Made by a program: the position numbers and the translations under genes. Below are positions 1-10,999 of a DNA stretch of 64,000 nucleotides, one piece after another (position 1 is the stretch's first letter; each line of letters starts with the position of its first letter). Origin of the DNA: Paraspadella gotoi (taxonomy: Eukaryota > Chaetognatha); contig CM119265.1 of the NCBI GenBank assembly GCA_051294375.1, positions 8,378,772-8,442,771 of the forward strand, in the 5' to 3' direction. The notes beneath the pieces were generated by a model. The model was not told the DNA's origin. It ran no database searches and saw only the letters and a list, made by a program, of their open reading frames with translations.

Positions 1-40
1 AAAGTTGTAGCGAGTTACTTTTGTATAAGTTTAAGTTAGA

Positions 41-2030
<1,990 letters not shown>

Positions 2031-2038
2031 ACACAATA

Positions 2039-2835
2039 CACGTGTGGGGACCCAAGCCTTCGTCGACGCCGGCTGCGTCGTCCGCAATTGGGAGACTACG
2101 ACGAACCGCAGCAGATTCTACGACGCCGACGCCGTCTGGTTCCATATGCGCCATTTGCATCTCACTCGGGGGGGCCCAGAAACGGATCATTGATCTTGGG
2201 CTACGACTTGCCCGCGTACAAGTTGCCTCACCAACGCTTGGTTTATTTTCAGCAGGAATCGCCTTTTATACTTACCCTCCTTTGCGTCTCTTCGATGGCC
2301 TCTTCAACTGGACGATGACTTATTTAAAAGACATCGACTTTCCTGTCCCCCACGGGATGGTTGGTCAAAGGCCGAGTCGCGATCGCTTCGCAGCACGACG
2401 GGTGCACATCAACTACGCAGAGAATAAGACCAAACTCGTGGCATGGTTTGTCTCTCATTGTCACACAAAGAGTCGACGCGAAGTCTACGTGGAGAAGCTT
2501 CGTCGTTACATAGACGTGGACATTTACGGCCACTGCGGGCCCCTGAAATGCCCGTGATCGAATTCGGCCGGTTCACTTCCCTGTTACGATCTCCTCACGC
2601 GCAAATATAAATTCTAAAACTTAAATTAAATCAATTATAAAATTATAAAACTCCATCTGTCGGGAAAACTCGTCATTTAAGTTCTGGAAGGTGCTGGAAG
2701 CCTCGACGGCGGTGCCGGTCGTGAGAGGCGGCGCCGACTACAAGGCCGACGGGCCGCCCCACTAGTTCGTCGACGCCAACGACCTCACCCCGAAGAAATT
2801 GGCGAAGTCGCTGAAGGCGATCGCAGCCGACGATG

Positions 2836-2868
<33 letters not shown>

Positions 2869-3123
2869 CACGCCTGAAGAAAGGATTATTACGTCGAGGC
2901 GAGTTGGACGCGGCTCAACGGACAGGGGTTTTGCAAAATGTGCGCCGCTTTGAATGACGAGAGTTCGCCCAAGAAGTTTTATCCCTGGTTGGGGGAATTT
3001 TGGTCGCGGGAAAAAGATTGTTTGCTTTATATTAATCCAAATATGTGGAGTAGGAGCCGGAGACAGAGCCTGAGAAAAAAAACAAAACAAGGAGCAGCAA
3101 CTCTGAGATGTTGCGTCGAATAA
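2039..3123 (+). pseudogene. alpha-1,3-fucosyltransferase (GT10) pseudogene
   Basis: GT10 enzymes transfer fucose from GDP-fucose to GlcNAc of glycans in the Golgi. Reading across frames recovers family motifs in the right order: TTNRSRFYDADAVWFHMR (about 2098-2151), LPHQRLVYFQQESP (2222-2267), FNWTMTY (2305-2325), NKTKLVAWFVSHCHTKSRRE (about 2422-2482), VDIYGHCGPLKCP (to 2554), CYDLLTRKYKF (2582-2614), SICRE...KFWKVLE (2652-2702), VPVVRGGADY (2712-2741), VDANDL (2769-2786) and GFCKMCAALNDESSPKKFYP (2929-2988). It is broken by frame changes near 2059, the G7 run at 2168 and about 2272, by in-frame stops TGA 2555, TAG 2763 and TGA 2875, by an AT-rich insertion at 2614-2651 and by a TTAC expansion. 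Motifs run on without introns, so it may be a retrocopy or a single-exon gene. The catalytic half is clearly GT10; the N-terminal membrane anchor was not found. Confidence 0.88.
2837..2868 (+). repeat. (TTAC)8 inside the GT10 pseudogene
   Basis: Eight perfect TTAC units replace the short linker between the AADDAY segment and the RKDYYVE segment of the fucosyltransferase. A four-base unit shifts frame as it expands, and the frame does change from 0 to 1 (position modulo 3) across it. Confidence 0.95.
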
Positions 3124-3360
3124 ACCGAATCTTCACGAAATTGCATCTTAGTGTGATCACTTGAATTTATGGGAGAGTACTACCTACTAACCTAACTATG
3201 AATTTATTAATGTATGACGTGAGTTATATGTCTTTGAGTTTCTGGTTACATCATTGCATTTTGTGTTCTTCCTGTGACTACAATGGCTATGTGTGTGTTC
3301 CGTTTGTCGTTCTCTATGTTGTGTACTGTCCTTTCAAACATTTCATTTCCTTTGGACATG

Positions 3361-3418
3361 AGAGAGAGAGAGAGATAGAGAGAGNNNNNNNNNNAGAGAG
3401 AGAGAGAGAGAAATGATT
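3361..3418. repeat. (GA)n array with a 10-base gap
   Basis: GA repeat interrupted by ten N (3385-3394). The assembly stalled inside the microsatellite. Confidence 0.95.
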
Positions 3419-3898
3419 AGAATATCCCGAAAATGTTTTCAAATCGATTCTTCAAAAAGCATTTACGATGCAAAATAACGATGAACAATCCTACATATTG
3501 GTTACGTGTCAATCATCCGGACCACTTGACGACCCCAGTCCAAAGTTCCGTCGTCGACCGTCAACCGTCAAACGTCAATCGTAATCGCGTCGACAAAAGA
3601 ACAAAAAGACAACGCGAACCCTTTACGGCGCCCGCCGACCCTCTCATCTCGCCGGCTCTTTACGATTCGGCGCGCGGAAGTTACCAGGCAATCGCAATAA
3701 AAGATGGTTTCTGCGAGCCAGTCCCTCGCTAACCCACACAGGCCGATAATCGCAATAAAAGGTTATTCTTGTAAGGCCGACCCACCACGACCTCGCGATT
3801 TGGGAGGCGAGGACACCTTGGGTCATAAAACCAAGCTTTCTCTGATACAATCCTCTCTCTATCGCTATCTTTATTTCTCTTTTATTTCCTCTCCTTCT

Positions 3899-4042
<144 letters not shown>

Positions 4043-4289
4043 CCGGGCGTTTTATGGCTTCCCCGAAGAAGAGACGGGACTCCAATAGAAGCGCTATATC
4101 GCGTAAAGCCTTCAATATCGTCGTCAAAGATGGCACATAACCCTGGGCGCCTTATCGTTATAAATCCTCGTTTGTAATCTGCCGTTCGTACTGATTCTCG
4201 CGGTAATAAGGAAGACAGAGAAACTCAATATAAATTAAGGCAAGATCATTGTATGCAATAACTAAGTTATATAAAACGTAGAGGTACGA

Positions 4290-4396
4290 ATGAGAGAGAG
4301 AGAGATTGAAACGGAAGAGAGGAGGGAGGGAGACGACGATAGGAGAAGACTTGCGAAGAGAGAGAGAGAGGAGAGAAGAGAGAGGAGAGAGAGGAA

Positions 4397-4428
<32 letters not shown>

Positions 4429-5145
4429 AGAGAGAGAGAAAGAGAAGAGAGAGAGGAGAAGAAAGAGAGAGAGAGAGAGAGAGATCATGATGCTAGGGAG
4501 TGACTCGCGTAGAGTTCGCAGGGTGAGCTTCCGGAGAGGACATGAGGAGAGTAGCAAGGACGAATGAGAATAGAGAATGAAGGAACGAGCGAGGGCGAGA
4601 GACGGTTGATATCGTATTGGGGAACAGACGATGCGATAAGAAACGTGAGAGAGACGGAAGGAGAAGGCGCAGGAGAAAGAGGGAGCGAGTGGGAGGGAGT
4701 GAATCGAGAGGATGGAGAGATTCCGATCGTGAGAAGAGAGCGGTAGATAGGAGAACGTGAGAGAGGAGCGGAATATGATGATAAGGAGAGAGATCAGGGG
4801 AAGAGGAAGAGAGTACGAGGAAAAAGGGGAGAGACTTGGAGATTAGAAGTGCCGTCCGAAGAGTACGAGTAATGAGACCCTTGAAGGACCTATACGTCAG
4901 AAGAGCTGAGATGAAGCGCTACCTCAGTGCGAGTGATGTGAGAGAGGATGAAGAAGAGAAGAGAAGAGAGGAGATAACCATGGTGACACTTTGAAAATCA
5001 GGGACTAGTCATCGCCTGCGCACAGAGAATGGAGGAGAGAGATGAGAACGGATGGATTTAGAGAGAGAGGAGAAAGAGAGGAGAGAGAGGGAGAGATAGA
5101 GAGAGAGGAGAACTGAAGAGGAGAGAGAGAGAGAGAGAGAGACTT
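4290..5145. repeat. 850-bp purine-rich degenerate GA tract
   Basis: The plus strand is almost entirely purine (imperfect GA, GGA, GAAG), densest at 4290-4485 and 5040-5142. All three frames translate to Arg/Glu-rich low-complexity sequence, so open frames here are not evidence of genes. Confidence 0.85.
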
Positions 5146-5518
5146 TCTCTCAGAGCCCGACCAAAGTCTCTCGCGTCTGTCTCAACATCCTGATCCAAAG
5201 ACTTTGGGTCTTAGGGAATTTTATCCTCGGCCACAGTTTCCCTTTTTTTTTCTCCTTTATTTACTCTTTTCTCTTTTATTGTTTTTTTTTTCTTCTTTTT
5301 TTTTCTCTAAAGAATTTCTTTTGATGATTTAATAAAATGGTTGTTTGTGATCCTTGAATGGTAGGAATAAGCGCAGAAGGATCAAAAAGCTGCAAAAGTC
5401 AACCTGGTTTTGTTGTTATCGTATGAGTTCAATATTTCACTTTTAATGACTGAATAAATATATTTTAGCAATTGAATTATTCTATTATCGTCAATCTCGC
5501 CACTGTGGCTCATTAGAA

Positions 5519-5569
5519 AGAAAAAAAGAAAGAAAGAAAGAAGGAAAGAAAGAAAGAAAGAAAGAAAGA
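5519..5569. repeat. (AAAG)n microsatellite
   Basis: About 50 bp of AAAG with one AAGG variant. The following 1.4 kb (to 7.0 kb) is AT-rich with no supported gene. Confidence 0.93.
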
Positions 5570-7022
5570 TGACATCGGATACTGAGCGCCTACAGCAATA
5601 GCCAATAGAGAAAAAGATTTAAGAATGAGATAAAGAAAAATGAAACACTTTTCCATCGGATAAATTTAAAGAAAGAGCGAAAACTAAAACATTCGAAGAT
5701 TGAGGAGGATGATCGTGAAAAAACTTTAAGATGAAATTTAAGTTTGTGAGGTGAAACAGGAGAGACGCCTTTAGTAATCTAATACGACTCCACTGTTGAC
5801 AAGTCTATTTGAAATTTTAATGGTTTTTTTTTTTTAGCTTTAATTGTTATTTTTTTCGAATCGGATAAGAATTACATATTGAGTTTTATTATACAAAATA
5901 GTCAATACGCTTGACTAATACATTAGGTAAAAAATAAGAAAAAAAAATGAACCGACGATTCATGTAAAACCAATCGACCAATCGACCGACCCATCATATT
6001 ACGGAACAAAAGAAAAGACAAATAATCGAGCGAACGAAGGAACTAAAGAACGATTTTTATTTCACATTTGAATTCAAACCAAAAATTCAAATTGAATTTT
6101 ATCATCCAGCGTCGACCCAGTTTCGACCAAAAAAGGTCGAATTCCTTTTCGCTGATTCGACGGAGAAAAAAAAATGACTCGCAGTTGCGATGCGGCGCTC
6201 GAACCGATCTCTACTATTACTCTACTATTAGTAGATTTACTAATAGTTACTACTCCAAGCCAGGCATGGAAATTAATGTCTATTTAACGAACAACCAACT
6301 AACATGCAAAAAATTAAAAAAACAATGACCTTGGTCTTTTGAGTTTGAACGACCCATTGACAGGCCCGAGCCAAAAGGGGCGTAAGAGAGGCGCGTGGCC
6401 GCATTCTAAAATTTAAACGAACTAAAAAAACTTTTTTAAAAGAGGGGATGGGAGAGAAGGGGAAAAGGTAAGAACGATAAAGAGAGGCGGGATTAGCGGA
6501 AAATGAAGTTAGTGACTGGGGTCCTTGGATGTGGGGCTGCGAGGGTGTTTTAAGTTTTAACAAAAGGCAAAGGTTAAATACAGACACAGTTTAAACAGAA
6601 GGGGAAAATTAGGGAAGTGATACGAAAAATTGCAAAAATTTAGTATTGGGAGAGATTAGTTGCGTTTAATTTCAAAGAATTGCCTTTAAAAAAAAGGAAG
6701 CCAAGAAAGCGTTAAAGTAAATCTTCATGTGGAATAACTATTTAATTTTAGACTATATCGGGGAAATATAATATGAAACTCCTTGTATCGGAGATCAACT
6801 TCCTTAGAAATTGGGTTTTCTTCTGAAGCGCCTTACCAAACGGCCTCATAGCCTCTTTTCTATGTTTTTTCTTTCTCTTTCTCTGTTATTTCGACTGTGC
6901 GTTAGACTAGAACAACATTGAAAGAGCAACGAAAAAGAAATTACAGATAAACTGAAGAGAAGGAAGAGAAAGAAAACATGAAGCGGAAAGTGGATCCTCA
7001 TTCCTCAAAGAAAAAGGGGTAA

Positions 7023-7118
7023 CTCTCTCTCTCTCTCTCTCTCCTTCTTCTCTTTTCTCTCTCCTCTCCTCTCGTCGTCTGCTCCTCTCTCTCTCTCTCT
7101 CCTCTTGCTCTCTCTCTG
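7023..7118. repeat. imperfect (TC)n array
   Basis: TC-rich with CTT and GTC interruptions. The Arg/Glu-rich minus-strand frame across it is a repeat translation. Confidence 0.9.
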
Positions 7119-8039
7119 TCGTTCGGGCGATTCGATCCACATTTTCTTCCTGAGATGCTTTTTTTTTTCACTTCGCTGTCCAGTTGATCATTTGTTTTCA
7201 ATTTTCTTCCTTCATCTGCCCGGGGCAGAGTCGGATGTGAATTCGGTCGGGGCCAAACTGGGAAGTGGGAACACAACCGTGTTCTTTCTTCCTATACCTT
7301 GATTAAACTAAAACAGGTATAAGGTTCAACGTTTTAACGAGAGCTAAATATACAATTAAAATAGATTTTACAATTTTTTTTAACAATGGCGAAATAATCT
7401 TTGATATATTCTATGCTACAATTGACCAAGGATCATTTAATTAATTAATATCCACGACAGAAAAAACTCGGCTGACGGACGCTACTTTGAAAACGTAAAA
7501 ATACTTTTTCGATGGTCTTCTGTAGCTATTTTCTTGGAATAAAAAAAAACTGAGCTACTTAATTTCGATACGTCAATAAATTTCCTAACTTTTTTTTCTC
7601 GGGATTTACTTGAATTTTTAAAATTCTGGCGGAGTTTAGAGTAATTATCAAATAAATGAAATAAAAAGATTTAAGTAAATTCATTTTTAATCTTATTCAC
7701 GGTGACGCTCTTCACAATAACCGTCGTCCACTTACTAGTGCTTTTATACTGTACTTTACGCTGTTTTTCTTCCTAACGCAAACAAGCTTTCCGATCACTA
7801 GGCAACCGATCAACACTCAACAACATCTTTACCCGCGAAGAAGTCGTTAAGCTCCTCTTTTTTTTTTTTTTCGTCAATCTTTTTTTTTTTATCTTTTTAA
7901 TTTTTGTCAAGTTCGGACGCCGGAAAACCAATTCAAAGGTAAATCGAGGTTGTTCTAAAAATAATAATATCTTTTTTAGCGGAAAGGGGTAAAAGGATAT
8001 TGGACGGGAACTTATTCTTATCCTTTTTAATTACTACAG

Positions 8040-8261
8040 ATGGCGATGAAATTTTTGATCTTTTCTCTCGTGGTGGTGGCTCTCCTCTTCGCCAGCGTTG
8101 ACGCTGATCCCTCGGGCTCAGGCTCGGGCTCCAAAAGCGGCAGCGGCAGCAAAAGCGGCAGCAAAAGCGGCAGCGGCAGCGGTGCTGAGATGGTTTCCGC
8201 GCAGTTCGTTCCATTCTTCCTTGCCGGAGCAATCCTCAAACTCGTTCTTGAGCGGCTCTGA
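8040..8261 (+). CDS. small secreted Ser-Gly-repeat peptide, hypothetical
   Basis: A 73-residue ORF. Residues 1-22 look like a signal peptide: basic start MAMKF, hydrophobic core LIFSLVVVALLFA, small residues before a likely cut at SVDA/DP. Residues 23-48 are Ser-Gly/Lys repeats (SGSGSGSK, SGSGSK, SGSK), with codons GGC/AGC/TCG varied enough that this is not a plain DNA microsatellite. The last 20 or so residues are hydrophobic (FVPFFLAGAILKLVL) and could be a membrane or anchor segment. Tandem Ser-Gly dipeptides are glycosaminoglycan attachment sites in serglycin-type proteoglycans; that role here is inference. The ATG directly follows 'ttaattactacag', which reads as a splice acceptor, so an upstream non-coding exon or a trans-spliced leader is possible. 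A poly(A) signal lies about 150 bp after the stop. No family recognised. Confidence 0.6.
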   Translation: MAMKFLIFSLVVVALLFASVDADPSGSGSGSKSGSGSKSGSKSGSGSGAEMVSAQFVPFFLAGAILKLVLERL

Positions 8262-8408
8262 AGGCGCAGCTATTGGAATTAGTCTCGATGGGGCGCAGCA
8301 GTCTATGGGGCTGAGCAGAAAATTACTACCGATGCAGAGAATCTTTGGGAAAAATGATCTTATCGCTGAATTGATGAAATGAAACTACAACTTTTTTTTT
8401 CTTAGGAA

Positions 8409-8414
8409 AATAAA
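8409..8414 (+). promoter_or_regulatory. AATAAA polyadenylation signal
   Basis: Canonical AATAAA about 150 bp downstream of the stop codon of the Ser-Gly-repeat ORF, a fitting 3' UTR length. Confidence 0.45.
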
Positions 8415-8449
8415 AAAACTGTGGGAAATTATTTCGAGTATTGAGTTTA

Positions 8450-9480
8450 GCAATAGGTTTTAGGCAAGTCTAGACAAGTCTCCTCAATAACAAAAGGAAA
8501 TTTTTGGAAAAAACTACGGATTTTTTATTTTGAAAAAAGGCGAAAAGTGCGAAATTTGCCTTTGTCAACGACTATCTAAGTAAAGTTTGTCCGCCCAACG
8601 GTCGGTCGGGCGATCGGTCGGTCGGTCAGTTTGATGCGAAAAACCGACATATCATTTCGTCTTCATATTGAACTTTCTCTTTTCGGATTAATATATTGAC
8701 CATGTCTGCAAAAGAGATCGAATACCCCTCTATTTGATTACAAGAAGCTTTAGTTATTGTTTTACTGTTGATCCGTTAAGATTCAGGGACATTTATGTTA
8801 CTAATGGTTTTTGCGGAAATGATCTTCGACCTCAACTAACGTTTTTTTCTCGCGGATAAGCGGATTTACGCTGAAAACTGCATAAAACGAAAAAAGAGCT
8901 AGGGTATCGCCGATTTTCGCCCTACGCCTCTATTTTTCGCCCGAATGTTTTGTATGTGCTTCGTCATGTGCTCTGTTTTAACAGAACGATCTGGAGTTGA
9001 CCGATACCGTAAAAGATTTTGTATTTATGAAACTAAAGTTTCAAATTTGTGATGTAACTATTTTTAGAATGAAATTGTTCGCACAATTCTTTCTCGCTTT
9101 TTTTTCTTTTTGAACTCGATTAGTTAACAAAATAGTATGAGCTGAAATAAATTTAAATTTGAGAGAGAGAGAGAGAGATAAATGCAGTTAAACTAAAAAA
9201 AAAGAAATAAGAAGAAATAAACCAGAGTGCCAAACCAGAAATAAGGGAAAAAAATGGAACGGAAGGAACTTTTTTAATTTCGGCTCCACTCACCTTAGGT
9301 CGTCGTTCGATATTATAGTCACGCCTAAGAATTCGTGTCAAATATCAAACTGAGGACATAAATTTAAATTTCAACACAAAAAGCAAACATAACCAGAACA
9401 ATTTCGTGAAGTTGTTCATCGTTTTGCGTTGCTCACGAGCGCTCGCGGACCTACCGGGTCACTTTTCAACTTAAAGAATA
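8450..9480. other. gene-free AT-rich stretch
   Basis: No supported gene. A short GGTC-type simple repeat lies at 8598-8630 and a small GA array at 9162-9178. Confidence 0.5.
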
Positions 9481-9495
9481 AGTAAAAAAATAAAT

Positions 9496-10075
9496 TGAAG
9501 AGACAGTTAAGCGCCCCGTCCCTCTTAACTGCCAGACGACCACCGGGCTAGAACCCCGGACCTTTGGGTTGGGAGGCGAATGACTTGCCTCCGGCACCAA
9601 TGGCCGCTGACGAACGGTTGGTGGATTTTAGTCCACCATACATCCCCCCTTCCCGTAGGGAGAAGTCTGTTGCGTCTCTTCAGTGAATTGTTGTTGTTGT
9701 TGGTGGAAAGTTGGTCACCAAGTTGAGGCATGTCGCCTGATGTGTTGTGGGCGGAAAGTGCATCGCCAGGTTGAGGCATGTCGCCTGAAAGTGTTGTTGT
9801 TGCTGTTGTGTTCGGAAGTCGGGCTCACCAATGAAGAGACAGTAATTATTAATATGTGTTAGTGACAGAACCGTTCAATATAAGCAGTCCCTGAGCTTCG
9901 GATCAGGCTGTAACACCATGTTACAGGCGGGTTAAGCGCCCCGTCCTTCTTAACTGCCAGACGACCACCGGGCTAGAACCCCGGACCTTTGGGTTGGGAG
10001 GGGAATGACTTGCCTCCGGCACCAATGGCCACTGATGAACGTTTGGTGGATTTTAGTCTACCATAAAATTATACA
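9496..10075 (-). mobile_element. miniature LTR retroelement (TRIM-like)
   Basis: Read on the minus strand. The 5' LTR is 10075-9832 and the 3' LTR is 9642-9496; both start TGTAT and end CTGTCTCTTCA (TG...CA). They share about 130 bp, including CCGGGGTTCTAGCCCGGTGG. The 3' LTR lacks an internal ~90 bp that the 5' copy has. Right after the 5' LTR, TTGGTGAGCCCGACTTCC has the form of a tRNA primer-binding site. Right before the 3' LTR, GGGAAGGGGGGA is a polypurine tract. The ~190-bp interior has two copies of a ~55-bp repeat (CAGGCGACATGCCTCAAC) and no gag or pol. This is the TRIM arrangement: tiny, non-autonomous, moved by a related LTR element. No clean target-site duplication is visible. Alternative: a tRNA-derived SINE pair, but the PBS and PPT placement favours an LTR element. 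Confidence 0.7.
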
Positions 10076-10400
10076 TCTTTATCGTTATAAGTTGGTACTT
10101 CCATAATGCTTTTACAAATTAGTAATATTCCGCCGGATTAAGCTGATCAAATAGTTCAGTGTTTTTACAAAAACAACAATACTCAGTATTTTAAAATTAT
10201 CTCTTAATTATTATTTTTGTTATTACAACTTCATATCACTGCTTCTTTCTTGATGATCATCTTAGAGAAATGCATGAACGAGAAGCATCTGATCATTCAA
10301 TATATCTGTGTCAAGTATTAAGCAAATTTGACATAAAAAATCTTGTTTACAAAGTAGAGAGTTTTTTAATTTTCTTTTAACAACGATATATTTTTAATTC

Positions 10401-10435
10401 GGACATGTTTCGGTTCTTATTCGAACCTTCATCAG
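10401..10435 (-). other. hammerhead-ribozyme-like core
   Basis: The minus strand reads CTGATGA-A-GGTTC-GAATAA-GAACC-GAAAC-ATGTC. These are the conserved CUGAUGA and GAAA boxes around a 5-bp stem II with a 6-base loop. The following ACATGT is a palindrome that could be a minimal stem III ending in GUC. Hammerhead motifs with very short stem III are known from Penelope-like elements and retrozymes. I do not see a good stem I, and there is an extra A before stem II, so activity is doubtful. Confidence 0.35.
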
Positions 10436-10587
10436 CTCAAGTTTGTTTGTTGAAAAAGAAAGGAAATTAAACAAACATACAAAATCGAAATAAAAGAATT
10501 TTTTGATTTTTCTTGAAAATTTTTTCACGGTGGACGGAGGTAGGTGCTACGGTTACTCAGGTAATGAGGTCTTGGCTGCGAAAGAGT

Positions 10588-10750
<163 letters not shown>

Positions 10751-10828
10751 CTTGAAAATACTTTTTTGACACGGAAAAAACTGACAATACTCTCCCAAAT
10801 GACTGAAAAAAAGAGAGAAAAAAAGTGA

Positions 10829-10998
10829 AAAAAAGAAAAAAAGAAAAAGAAGAAGAAAAAGTCGGAAGTGTCAAAATTTGCGGCGAAGTTTTTTGGAGTT
10901 GAAAACAAACGTCAGGCGGCGTCTTTGGTGTGGATCGAGATGAACCGGGGTAGCGAGGAAGTGAAAGGAGCAGGATTCTCGGAGGTGGAAGTGGAGTG
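10829..10998 (+). CDS. candidate exon, unknown protein
   Basis: Open for 170 bp in one frame. After a lysine run it reads SEVSKFAAKFFGVENKRQ, then AASLVWIEMNRGSEEVKGAG, and ends FSEVEVEW at a GTAAGA donor (10999), with a stronger GTGAGT ten bases on. The codon mix looks coding and is not repeat-derived. There is no pyrimidine tract for an acceptor, so it may be a first exon starting at the in-frame ATG 10940. No family recognised and no partner exon found. Confidence 0.3.
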
Positions 10999-10999
10999 G

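Noticed and set aside
2241-2252. Splice acceptor 'tttattttcag' within the GT10 region
   Set aside because: The bases encode the conserved LVYFQQESP segment, so there is no intron here.
4267-4557. Long Leu/Ser and Arg/Glu frames over GA/TC arrays (also at 3704, 10525, 15247, 20933, 23505, 54968, 63543)
   Set aside because: A dinucleotide array has no stops in any frame and gives SL or RE repeats; there are no flanking splice signals or non-repeat domains.
6180-6262. tRNA-like GGTTCGAGCGCC on the minus strand
   Set aside because: Only a B-box-like word; no foldable cloverleaf or A box at the right spacing.
9509-10070. Pair of tRNA-derived SINEs with B box GGTTCTAGCCC
   Set aside because: A polypurine tract, a primer-binding-like site and TG...CA boundaries fit LTRs of one miniature retroelement better, though the SINE reading is not fully excluded.
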